64,000 nucleotides of DNA from Leptospira dzoumogneensis (GTDB lineage Bacteria; Spirochaetota; Leptospiria; Leptospirales; Leptospiraceae), in assembly GCF_004770895.1 (NCBI RefSeq), contig NZ_RQHS01000012.1, positions 248,001 through 312,000 of the forward strand. The letters run 5' to 3'. Shown one piece after another: positions 37,005-44,748 of this stretch (positions within the stretch are counted from its first letter, which is position 1; each line of letters starts with the position of its first letter). The position numbers and the translations under genes are program-made. Below the pieces are notes generated by a model. It worked only from the letters and a program-made list of their open reading frames with translations, did not search any database and was not told the DNA's origin.

Positions 37005-37900
37005 CCCAAAATATCCGAGAGCAGATCTAAGACCAAAGGAGAAAGTGATCTTTTGGCATGGACCTTTCTAATATTAGACGCTGCATCTTCTGAGATTTTG
37101 CTGATCCACAGATCCAATTCAGGTTCTGAAAGACCTATAAACTCTTTCAAGGTTTCTTTTCTATAATGGTTCAGCAATGTATCTCTACTCACAGAGTATA
37201 AATTTTCCATTGCCTTGGCGACTTTTTCATCACTCGCGATCGCTCTTCTGATCCTGTCTGTTCCTGCACCGAATCTGGAAGTTTCTAATCTTCCCAGATC
37301 ATTAAAACCTGTTTGGAAAAGAATTTTCAAAGTATTTCGGATCACTGTTTGGATCTCTTGAGTTCCGGAACCTATGGAAACAAAGTCCGCGATCCTTTCC
37401 GTAAATGTAGGCAATAAAGAAGATAAAAATTGAGAGATTTGTTTTTCCAGACCTGCCGCTTGGAAAACTCCATGCAAAGGATTTATCTTTTTATGAAATT
37501 CATTCAGTACTTTCTCCAAACCTTGGGAGAAGATCGCCTGAACTTCCGGCTGATTCAAAATTCCTAGGATCAGATTTTTAGAAGGAGCGGCCTGAGTTCC
37601 CGCTATAAATTCTACGATAGAATCCATAGATTCTTCCGAAAGAAATTCATCCGCAGAAGTGTAGGGGAATGCTTTCTCTATTGGAAATTCTTCCGCTAAA
37701 ACTTTTAATTTTTCTTCCGGAAGACGGACCAGTCCCAAAGCGGAAGGAGAGATGGAAAGATCTTCCGGAAAAATTTCCTCTAAGCTGGATCTAAATAAAA
37801 AATGTAGACTTTTACGTATGCTGTTTTCCAAAACTCCGGGTTTGGTAATCCAGCTCTCTACCCTAGTTTTACGGGAAACAAATCTTTTCCAAAATGCCAA
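37001..37900 (-). CDS. Hypothetical protein, 299 aa
   Basis: Not recognised. All-helical prediction by eye, no signal peptide or membrane helix; long amphipathic segments (EIQTVIRNTLKILFQTGFND; KETLKEFIGLSEPELDLWIS). It starts 10 bp after the acyltransferase gene and overlaps the helical-repeat gene by 4 bp, so the three leftward genes form an operon, probably related to lipids or the envelope. Confidence 0.65.
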   Translation of the reverse strand: MAFWKRFVSRKTRVESWITKPGVLENSIRKSLHFLFRSSLEEIFPEDLSISPSALGLVRLPEEKLKVLAEEFPIEKAFPYTSADEFLSEESMDSIVEFIAGTQAAPSKNLILGILNQPEVQAIFSQGLEKVLNEFHKKINPLHGVFQAAGLEKQISQFLSSLLPTFTERIADFVSIGSGTQEIQTVIRNTLKILFQTGFNDLGRLETSRFGAGTDRIRRAIASDEKVAKAMENLYSVSRDTLLNHYRKETLKEFIGLSEPELDLWISKISEDAASNIRKVHAKRSLSPLVLDLLSDILG

Positions 37901-37910
37901 AAGTTACTCC

Positions 37911-39050
37911 TCAGGCGTTGATCGTGGACCAAACCGTATCCAGTTTAGGAAGATGATACGTGAGTTGGTTTCTATGATATAAGACCAAATTTTTCTTCTT
38001 TAAATTATGTAGATCTTTTGGGATCTGAAATAATTTTTCCAAGAAAACTATATCGTTTCCTTCTAATTTTAGGAACCCGCCTTTTTTGGCTTTCTCTAAA
38101 AAAGAATCGAATGCGAGTTTTAGCGCATCTGTTTTGAATTTTTCGGAAATATAAATTTCAGGGTGAGTGTTCTTGATCTTCTCCGCTAAAGAGATAAGAA
38201 GTGAAAATAATTTTTCCTTACTTTCTTTCACTTTCCCTTCGAATTTTAAGATCATATAAGAGGCTAAATTTCCTGCGGTAATAGTATATCCGCTTCCCAA
38301 TCTTTCTTTTACTATACTGGAAACTTGGTCCGCGTCCGCATTTTCCGGAATAGGGAATTGTTCTCCATAACCGATATGAAGTTCCGATTTTTTAGAAGAG
38401 AAATAGTCGTAAGTCAAAGTGAAGGATGTAAAATTCAAATTTTTGAATTTAGTTCTAAGGAAATAGACTCCTTTTTTCACTTGGGCCATGTAACCGTCTT
38501 GGTTGAAAACTCCTTCCGGAAATAGGAAAAGATTTCTTCCTTCCGAGATCCTGTCGGAAAGATAGCCCCATTCTTGGTCTACCATATCTCTTAAGAGTCC
38601 CTTTTTCAAAAGTTCTCTCGCATTATCCCTGAAAGGTCTTTTGATCGGAACACAACCTATATAGTCCATATATTTAGGAATGAGTCCTGATTTATCTATG
38701 AGTAAGAAGATCAGTTTGAGAAGTCCTTTAGGTTTGAACTCATTCACTAAAAAATCTTTTCCTAATATATCTTCTCTAGCTGGGATAGCGAATTTGATAG
38801 AAGGATGAATATGAGGATAAACCGCTGCAAGCGCCGGAACATCTCCTTCCCAAACATGGTTGGCCATAAGAATGGAAGGATAGGGGGCTTCTAAAATTTT
38901 TTTAGGATTATTCGCGGGGAAATGTTCCTCGAAAGCATCGAATAGTATCCCTCTCGCCTTGAAAACGATCTCTATCATGAAGCTATATGTTTTAGTCGTA
39001 TATACAGGTTGTATTTGTTTTGAAGTTTCTTTTTCAGTAACTGGATCCAT
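37911..39050 (-). CDS. PlsC-like acyltransferase
   Basis: 379 residues. Acylates glycerol phosphate or a related lipid precursor at the inner membrane. The HxxxxD catalytic motif is in MANHVWEGDVPAL (histidine and aspartate four apart), and FLFPEGVFNQDG is the F-P-E-G motif that binds the phosphate. IGCVPIKRPF sits between them as in the family. About 130 C-terminal residues form an additional helical domain not found in short PlsC proteins. Nineteen bp after alr. Confidence 0.85.
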   Translation of the reverse strand: MDPVTEKETSKQIQPVYTTKTYSFMIEIVFKARGILFDAFEEHFPANNPKKILEAPYPSILMANHVWEGDVPALAAVYPHIHPSIKFAIPAREDILGKDFLVNEFKPKGLLKLIFLLIDKSGLIPKYMDYIGCVPIKRPFRDNARELLKKGLLRDMVDQEWGYLSDRISEGRNLFLFPEGVFNQDGYMAQVKKGVYFLRTKFKNLNFTSFTLTYDYFSSKKSELHIGYGEQFPIPENADADQVSSIVKERLGSGYTITAGNLASYMILKFEGKVKESKEKLFSLLISLAEKIKNTHPEIYISEKFKTDALKLAFDSFLEKAKKGGFLKLEGNDIVFLEKLFQIPKDLHNLKKKNLVLYHRNQLTYHLPKLDTVWSTINA

Positions 39051-39069
39051 GCAGGTTCCTCTTCTCTTC

Positions 39070-40203
39070 TTATTCTGCTATTTTTTTAGGGACCGACTCG
39101 CTGATCCGAGTGGTAACTTCATAATTGATCGTATAAGTCCAATTTGCATGATCGTCTGCGGAGATTTCTTCTTCTCCATCTTTGCCTAGGATTGTTACCA
39201 CGTCTCCGATCTCCGCTCCCGGAATATGTGTTATATCCAACATGGTCATATTCATACAGATCCTTCCCAGGATCTTTGCTCTTTTTCCTTTTACGAGCAT
39301 TACTCCGTTATTGGAAAGTTTACGATCCAGTCCTTCGTAATAACCGACAGGCACAACTGCGATCCTAGTCGGTGCGCTTGTTTGGTAGGTAGAACCATAA
39401 CCTACAAAACTATCTTCCGGAACAGTTTTGATATGAACAATTCTGGTCTTCCAAGAAAGAACAGGGGAAAGATTAAAATCTTTTTTACCGCTTAGATGCA
39501 AAGAAAGTCTAGTCTGCAAACTCGGCCATAGACCGTAGAGTGAGATCCCCACACGGACCAGATCATAATGAGCTTCCGGGAATAACATGGTAGAAGCGGA
39601 AGCGCATGCATGTTTCACTAAATTTTTGAATCCGAATTTTTCGGCGAGAAGGACCGCTTCCGAGAAAGCCTTCATCTGCTCTTTAGAATATTTCTGCTCT
39701 AATACATCTTCCGTGCTTGCAAAATGGGTTGCGATCCCATCCAGTCTCAGACCTGCTGATTTGATCTCTGAAAGTGTTCTTTCCAGATCAGCACCGAAAA
39801 ATCCCAGGCGGGCCATTCCTGTATCCACCTTCAAATGGATCTGGGGAGAAGGTTTACAATTTGTTAAAATTCTAACTTCTTCCGTGCGAGATACTATGAT
39901 CCAAAAATTCGGATCCGAAACTTCGGAGGTCCTTTCTGCAAGGCCGGGAACTTCTCCCATGATCAAGATCTTAAACTCGGGATATTTTGCGCGGAGAAGT
40001 TTTGCTTCTTCCAAAGAATTGACCCCGAAAAGATCTGCTCCTGCTTGGTGAGCAAGTTCAGCTGTTTCTAAAAGTCCGTGACCATATGCGTTTGATTTAA
40101 TGACTGCAGTGAGTAAGGTATTAGGGGAAAGAAGAGCGCGAAAATTTTTCAGGTTCGCTGAGATCGCCGCTCTGGAAAGTTCTATCCAAGTTCTGTCTTT
40201 CAT
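39070..40203 (-). CDS. alr: Alanine racemase
   Basis: 377 residues. Makes D-alanine for peptidoglycan. The PLP lysine lies in LTAVIKSNAYGHG near residue 35; HLKVDTGMARLGF, ISLYGLWPS, YGSTYQTSAPTRIAVVPVGY and GRICMNMTMLDIT with the second catalytic tyrosine nearby (the YGS block) are in the family order. First gene of a leftward set with the acyltransferase and two unknown genes. Confidence 0.96.
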   Translation of the reverse strand: MKDRTWIELSRAAISANLKNFRALLSPNTLLTAVIKSNAYGHGLLETAELAHQAGADLFGVNSLEEAKLLRAKYPEFKILIMGEVPGLAERTSEVSDPNFWIIVSRTEEVRILTNCKPSPQIHLKVDTGMARLGFFGADLERTLSEIKSAGLRLDGIATHFASTEDVLEQKYSKEQMKAFSEAVLLAEKFGFKNLVKHACASASTMLFPEAHYDLVRVGISLYGLWPSLQTRLSLHLSGKKDFNLSPVLSWKTRIVHIKTVPEDSFVGYGSTYQTSAPTRIAVVPVGYYEGLDRKLSNNGVMLVKGKRAKILGRICMNMTMLDITHIPGAEIGDVVTILGKDGEEEISADDHANWTYTINYEVTTRISESVPKKIAE

Positions 40204-40364
40204 TCTTTGAAATTAGCGCAGGATCTAGTCATGAGCCTCTTTTACGGCCAGCCTGTCATTCGGATTTTTCCTTTCGACCGGAAGGAAAAAAGGGTTTCCC
40301 GAGCAAGGAAATACGAACAGACTGCCCGGGAAACGGCTAAACAAATCCTTAAGGATTCCCCCGG

Positions 40365-40853
40365 ATGAAACAATATAAAGTAGTACAAACTTTCCCAGTT
40401 CCCCTCCAAGATCTACTCAGAGCTAGAGAAGATAGATACAAATATTTAGATAGATTCCCCGAATTAAAAAACGTGGAATTATTAGAGGAAAGAAAAGAGG
40501 GAAACAAAGTTTACCAAAAAAGAAAGGTAAAGTTAGCCGAATCCCTGCCAAAGGTGCTTGCTACACTTCTTTCGGATCCTTCTCTTCTGGAAGATTCAGT
40601 TTTCGATATCTCTACAAACACCCACGAGTTTACGATCGCTCCTCCTGGAAACGACTCGATCGTCACCATCAAGGGATTCTCCGTATATAAAGAGATCAGC
40701 CCTCTTGAATCGGAGAGAAGTTACGAAGTTAAAGTAAGTTCCGGAGTATTCTTAATGGGTTCCGTGATCGAAACAGTGATCGAAGAGATCCATAGGCATT
40801 CTTTGGAGAAGGACAAAAACTCCATCTCCGAATTCCTGAAAAAGTCAGACTGA
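40365..40853 (+). CDS. SRPBCC/DUF2505-like protein
   Basis: 162 residues: an N-terminal strand MKQYKVVQTFPVPLQDLLRA, a helical segment, several beta strands (NKVYQKRKVKLAE; THEFTIAPPGNDSIVTIKGF) and a long C-terminal helix (ETVIEEIHRHSLEKDKNSIS). This is the START-like ligand-binding layout of SRPBCC/DUF2505 proteins. Ligand unknown. Confidence 0.6.
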   Translation: MKQYKVVQTFPVPLQDLLRAREDRYKYLDRFPELKNVELLEERKEGNKVYQKRKVKLAESLPKVLATLLSDPSLLEDSVFDISTNTHEFTIAPPGNDSIVTIKGFSVYKEISPLESERSYEVKVSSGVFLMGSVIETVIEEIHRHSLEKDKNSISEFLKKSD

Positions 40854-41078
40854 GATTTGAATAGCGGTTCTATAAACTTTGCGTCTTGGCGTCTCTGCGT
40901 GAGAGAAAAAAGAACGAGAGTTTGCGGTAACGGGAGTTATTGATTTACTATCGCGGCAGCGATGCGTAGGGCTTGTCCCGCCGAAGGTGGGATGAGGCGG
41001 ACTCGCCGAACCCGAAGCAGCGCGATCGGAGCGATAGCGACGAGCCGCCCAAGTCCTTTCAGATCTTTGTCGAAGTTA
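40854..41078. repeat. Intergenic GC-rich repeat element
   Basis: Two parts. First, CTTTGCGTCTTGGCGTCT (from 40877) followed by CTGCGTGAGAG, a string I recall from intergenic regions of many unrelated bacteria. Second, 40952-41053 is far richer in GC than the surrounding DNA and full of short hairpins, for example TCCCGCC-GAA-GGTGGGA (about 40975-40991) and GGCG-GACT-CGCC (about 40997-41008). No gene is visible. It looks like a multi-copy repeat of REP type. Confidence 0.5.
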
Positions 41079-41522
41079 CTACAAATTTAGATCTAATTTG
41101 CTCGGTATTCCAGGCTTCGCTAACAAAAGCTCTTCTCCCAGATTCAAAACTCCCCAAGCCGGCCTGGATTCTTGTATCACTGGCAGTATTTCCGAGAATC
41201 TATCGTCGGAGAGGATGGTTTCATAGTCAGGATCATCTTCTTCCAATTGTAATATACTCCAACCCAAAGAATCTAATTCCTCTAGGAGTGTGGTACTTAC
41301 GCCACAGTCTCCGCAGGCTTTTGGAGTTAAGATAAGTATGATCCCTTTTTTTTCATTCTTCTCCGCGTTAGAGATCGCTTCCTGTTTGGAATGAAAAACA
41401 AAAGAAGAAGTTTTTAAGAAGCCAAACTTCTCTCTGTTAGTATAAATCAGCGTACCTAAAATAACCCAAAAAACCCCGAAAAAGCTCAAAAGGACCCATT
41501 TTTGAATTCGTATATTTTTGAT
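41079..41522 (-). CDS. Thioredoxin-like membrane-anchored protein, possible ATC start
   Basis: About 136 residues from TTG 41489, or 147 from an in-frame ATC at 41522. The ATC lies 7 nt downstream of AGGAG (41530-41534), ideal spacing, and adds the basic lead KNIRIQKWVLL before the membrane helix SFFGVFWVILGTLIY; starting at TTG leaves the helix without positive residues. The soluble part has LILTPKACGDCGVSTTLLEE, a CxxC site of thioredoxin type, followed by alpha/beta pattern. Probably a periplasm-facing thiol protein. Start codon is uncertain. Confidence 0.65.
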   Translation of the reverse strand: MKNIRIQKWVLLSFFGVFWVILGTLIYTNREKFGFLKTSSFVFHSKQEAISNAEKNEKKGIILILTPKACGDCGVSTTLLEELDSLGWSILQLEEDDPDYETILSDDRFSEILPVIQESRPAWGVLNLGEELLLAKPGIPSKLDLNL

Positions 41523-41719
41523 GTTCTTACTCCTTCTGGAATTCTACAGCTAGACTCGTCAGAAAATTCTAATCTTATATCTTTGTAGGATCTTCCGATC
41601 TTAGAAAAAGCTGTACAGAAAAAATAAATATAAATTTACGTAGAGAGTTGACAAAAAAACATAGTCATACGCATGCTCGGTTACTAAACCAAAACCGGTT
41701 CGGAGGTGTCAGGCAGTAG

Positions 41720-42106
41720 ATGAACGCATTGGGAAAGCACGTAATTGCAGAGTTTTATGAGTGTGATTACGAGACCATCAACAATCACGAATTGGTAGAA
41801 GATATCATGTTGAAGGCAGTCGACCTCTCCGGCGCCACCACAGTTAAATCTGTTTTTCATAGATTTAGTCCTTTTGGTGTGAGCGGTGTGGTTGTCGTGA
41901 GCGAATCCCATTTCGCCATACATACCTGGCCAGAATACGGTTATTGCGCTATCGACGTCTTCACTTGCGGAGACTTGATCGATAATCAGGCAGCTTTGGA
42001 ATATCTCAAGGAACGCTTCGGCTCAAAGAGCATCTCCGTAGTGGAAATGAAGCGCGGTTTGTTGAAACTTGGCGTAGACCTACCTCACAAACCAGTTGGG
42101 AAATAA
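41720..42106 (+). CDS. speD: S-adenosylmethionine decarboxylase proenzyme
   Basis: 128 residues. Self-cleaves to form a pyruvoyl cofactor and makes decarboxylated SAM, the aminopropyl donor for spermidine. The cleavage site is Glu62-Ser63 in VVVVSESHFAIHTWPEYGY; Ser55, His68 and Cys83 (AIDVFTCGD), the processing and catalytic residues by my alignment with the T. maritima enzyme, are all present. GGAGGTG lies about 12 bp before the ATG. It is first in speD - SET-SpeD - speE - pyrF. Confidence 0.96.
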   Translation: MNALGKHVIAEFYECDYETINNHELVEDIMLKAVDLSGATTVKSVFHRFSPFGVSGVVVVSESHFAIHTWPEYGYCAIDVFTCGDLIDNQAALEYLKERFGSKSISVVEMKRGLLKLGVDLPHKPVGK

Positions 42107-42116
42107 GTATCTTCTC

Positions 42117-42131
42117 TCCGGCAGAGCCGGA
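42117..42131 (+). promoter_or_regulatory. Hairpin between speD and the SET-SpeD gene
   Basis: TCCGGC-AGA-GCCGGA, a perfect 6-bp stem 10 bp past the speD stop, followed by AAACACC and not by a T-run. It may stabilise the speD message or moderate read-through within the 114-bp gap. Function inferred. Confidence 0.4.
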
Positions 42132-42220
42132 AACACCCTAATTGATAAAGACGAGTTCCCCTCTCCGGGAGGAAGGGTCGACTTCACTTATTTTCAGACT
42201 TTAAGGAGAGGTATCAGAGT

Positions 42221-43087
42221 ATGAGCCTAAAGATCCAAGACCAACTTAAAATTGTTAATCGTTTTTCTTATCTAAGAAACAGTATCGAAATCGCTACTAC
42301 CGACAAGGGCGAAGCTTTCCTTTTCACAAAGGAAACTATCTCTGCGGGAGAAGTAGTAGCAGTTTGGGGAGGAAAGGCAGTTCATAAAAATGAGCTAGCT
42401 GGAATTTCCGGACTTTCTTCTCCTCATAGAGTTCATAAGGACTTCTATCTGGTTTCTCCTTTGCATGATGACGGAATCGACTCCGTTCATTATATCCGTC
42501 AATCTGCGGATGCAAACTGCGGTTTTCAGGGAGATATTACTCTGGTTGCACTTCGTGATATCGAAGCCGGCCAAGAGATCACTTATCATCCTGCGATGAA
42601 AAACCCAGAACTTGCATGGGCTCGCAACGAAGAGGCAGAAATCGTCCGTAAACGTTTCAACGGAAGTTTCCCTACTTATATCCAGTCCAAGATCGAATCC
42701 GATCCTGAATTGAAAGTATACGAGCCTTTCAAAGACGGAGCTTGGGGACTTCTTACCTCCATCGACCTGGAAAACTGTGATGCGGCTCTTATCCGTGATG
42801 CGGACGCAATTAAACAATACGTTGTGGAACTATGCGATCTGATCGAGATGAAACGTTTCGGTGAGACCCAAGTAGTTTACTTCGGAGAAGACGATCGTGT
42901 AGCTGGATATTCCATGGTGCAGTTGATCGAGACTTCTTGTATCTCCGCTCACTTCGCAAACGATACCAATACTTCTTATATCGATATCTTCTCTTGTAAA
43001 GGATACGATCCTAAAGTTGCGGCTGAGTTTACTCGCAAATTTTTCAAAGGCGCCGCAATGCGTCTTACAGTAACAAACCGCTTCTAA
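42221..43087 (+). CDS. SET domain fused to SpeD-like (AdoMet decarboxylase-like) domain
   Basis: 288 residues; AAGGAGAGG precedes the ATG. Residues about 15-135 resemble a SET methyltransferase domain: AFLFTKETISAGEVVAVWGG, YIRQSADANCGFQGDITLVA, LRDIEAGQEITYHPAM. The usual NHS of the SET core reads RQS. Residues about 174-288 resemble SpeD: WGLLTSIDLENCDAAL, then GYSMVQLIETSCISAHF and YIDIFSCKGYDP. Aligned to SpeD without gaps across this block, Ser231, Ser239, His244 and Cys259 match Ser55, Ser63, His68 and Cys83; the residue before the cleavage serine is Thr not Glu, and the WPE stretch is lost. It sits between speD and speE. It may be a second pyruvoyl decarboxylase, a SpeD partner, or a SAM-using methyltransferase. 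Confidence 0.8.
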   Translation: MSLKIQDQLKIVNRFSYLRNSIEIATTDKGEAFLFTKETISAGEVVAVWGGKAVHKNELAGISGLSSPHRVHKDFYLVSPLHDDGIDSVHYIRQSADANCGFQGDITLVALRDIEAGQEITYHPAMKNPELAWARNEEAEIVRKRFNGSFPTYIQSKIESDPELKVYEPFKDGAWGLLTSIDLENCDAALIRDADAIKQYVVELCDLIEMKRFGETQVVYFGEDDRVAGYSMVQLIETSCISAHFANDTNTSYIDIFSCKGYDPKVAAEFTRKFFKGAAMRLTVTNRF

Positions 43088-43096
43088 GAGGTTAGA

Positions 43097-43939
43097 TTGG
43101 AACTTTGGTTAGACGAGGCCCTCGAGTTACCTAACGGAAGGGCGCTCAAAATTAAAGTGAAGGAGTTCCTGCATACTCGCAAGACTCCTTTTCAAAAAAT
43201 AGACGTATTCGAATCCCAAGGTTTCGGCCGCATGTTCACTCTGGACGGAGTGGTCATGATGACCGAGGCGGACGAGTTCGCGTATCATGAAATGATCGCT
43301 CACGTTCCTATGATGAGCCATCCGAATCCTGAAAAAGTTTTAGTGATCGGTGGCGGGGACGGAGGAACCGTTCGTGAGATCCTAAAACACCCTTCCGTAA
43401 AAGAAGTACATCTTTGCGAGATAGACAAAGGTGTTGTGGATGTTTGTTACGAGTATTTCCCTGAGATCGCAAATGCGATGAAAGACCCAAGGGTCAAACA
43501 TGCATACGAAGACGGAGCAAAATACGTTCAGGACTATAAGGAATATTTCGACGTGATCTGCGTGGATTCTTCCGATCCTGTCGGCCCTGCGGAAGTTTTA
43601 TTCAAAAGACCTTTCTATGAGACAATGGCTGCTTCCTTGAAACAAGGAGGGATCTGTACCACTCAAGGAGAGAGTTTTTACTATCACGGAAAAGTAATAA
43701 AGGAATTATTCCAATTCATTCCTCAGGTATTCGATCACTGCGGATATTACTTTACGGTAGTCCCTACTTATCCTTCCGGAATTATAGGTTTCACTTACTG
43801 CTCTAAAGGACCCGATCCTTATAAAGTAGAACCGGATCCTAAAAGAGTTCCGAAAGGTTTAAAATATTACTCTGCCGAGATGCATAAGGCTGCGTTTACT
43901 CTTCCTCCTTTTGCGCAAGAGTACATCGTAAGAAAGTAA
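43097..43939 (+). CDS. speE: Spermidine synthase
   Basis: 280 residues from TTG 43097 with AAGAGG in front. Transfers the aminopropyl group of decarboxylated SAM to putrescine, releasing methylthioadenosine. KVLVIGGGDGGTVREILKHP binds the nucleotide, LCEIDKGVVDVC follows, and ICVDSSDPVGPAEVLF holds the catalytic aspartate. FAYHEMIAHVPMMSHP is the family's N-terminal substrate loop. Ten bp after the SET-SpeD gene; its last base is the first of the pyrF ATG. Confidence 0.95.
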   Translation: MELWLDEALELPNGRALKIKVKEFLHTRKTPFQKIDVFESQGFGRMFTLDGVVMMTEADEFAYHEMIAHVPMMSHPNPEKVLVIGGGDGGTVREILKHPSVKEVHLCEIDKGVVDVCYEYFPEIANAMKDPRVKHAYEDGAKYVQDYKEYFDVICVDSSDPVGPAEVLFKRPFYETMAASLKQGGICTTQGESFYYHGKVIKELFQFIPQVFDHCGYYFTVVPTYPSGIIGFTYCSKGPDPYKVEPDPKRVPKGLKYYSAEMHKAAFTLPPFAQEYIVRK

Positions 43940-44748
43940 TGGATTTCTATTCCAAATTCGTAAAAAGAAGGGAGATATTAAACTCCCTTCTTTGCGTTGG
44001 AATCGATCCCGATGTCACCAAACTTCCTTCCCATTTAGAAAAATTCCCGGACAAGCTGTACGTATTCTCCAGAGAGATAGTAGATGCTACCGCAGAATAT
44101 GCAGTCGCCTATAAACCGAATATTGCATTCTTTGAAGCATTCGGTTCCAAAGGAATAGAACAGTTCGAAAAGCTGATCTCTCATATCAAAACAAATCATC
44201 CAGAGATCCCGATCGTTGCGGACGCAAAAAGGGGAGACTTAGACAATACTGCAAGACAGTACGCTAAGTTCTTTTTTAAAGAACTGGGAGTGGATTCTCT
44301 TACTCTTTCTCCTTATATGGGCTCTGATACGATCAAACCGTTCATAGAGGACGATTCCAGAATGGTGTTCCTGCTTTGTTTGACCTCCAACCCGGATTCC
44401 GCGGAACTCCAACAGAAAACATTCTCCGAAACTGGCAGGACCTTATATAGAGAAGTGGCAGCTCTGAGCGAAAAATTCCCTGCTAAAAATGTGGGTCTTG
44501 TAGTAGGAGCCACTCATCCAAAAGAATTATTAGAAATTCGTAAAGCTCATCCGGATCGAATCTTTCTGATCCCGGGTTATGGAGCCCAAGGCGCTTCTTT
44601 AGAAGAAGTGATTTCCGTATGTGGAAAAAATTCCTTGGTCAATTCTTCCAGAAGTATCATCTTTTCTTCCTCCGGTACTGATTTTGCGGAAAAAGCAGGA
44701 AAAGCAGCAGCTTCCGTTACGGAGCAGATGAGAAAGTTGCTAGGCTAA
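43939..44748 (+). CDS. pyrF: Orotidine 5'-phosphate decarboxylase
   Basis: 269 residues. Final step of UMP synthesis. LCVGIDPDVTKLP at the N-terminus, VAYKPNIAFFEAFGSKG, the catalytic PIVADAKRGDLDNTA with the D-x-K-x-x-D pattern, LTLSPYMG and VVGATHPKEL are those of the longer type-2 OMP decarboxylases. TAATG junction with speE shows coupling. The link to polyamine genes has no clear metabolic reason. Confidence 0.94.
   Translation: MDFYSKFVKRREILNSLLCVGIDPDVTKLPSHLEKFPDKLYVFSREIVDATAEYAVAYKPNIAFFEAFGSKGIEQFEKLISHIKTNHPEIPIVADAKRGDLDNTARQYAKFFFKELGVDSLTLSPYMGSDTIKPFIEDDSRMVFLLCLTSNPDSAELQQKTFSETGRTLYREVAALSEKFPAKNVGLVVGATHPKELLEIRKAHPDRIFLIPGYGAQGASLEEVISVCGKNSLVNSSRSIIFSSSGTDFAEKAGKAAASVTEQMRKLLG

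Noticed and set aside
39587..40051. 154-codon open frame on the plus strand
   Set aside because: Antisense to the well-supported alr gene, no ribosome site or domain.
41523..41719. SAM riboswitch in the speD leader
   Set aside because: Some hairpin potential (CGGTT/AACCG) and a TTGACA at 41648, but no recognised SAM, SAH or polyamine riboswitch consensus and no good -10 box.
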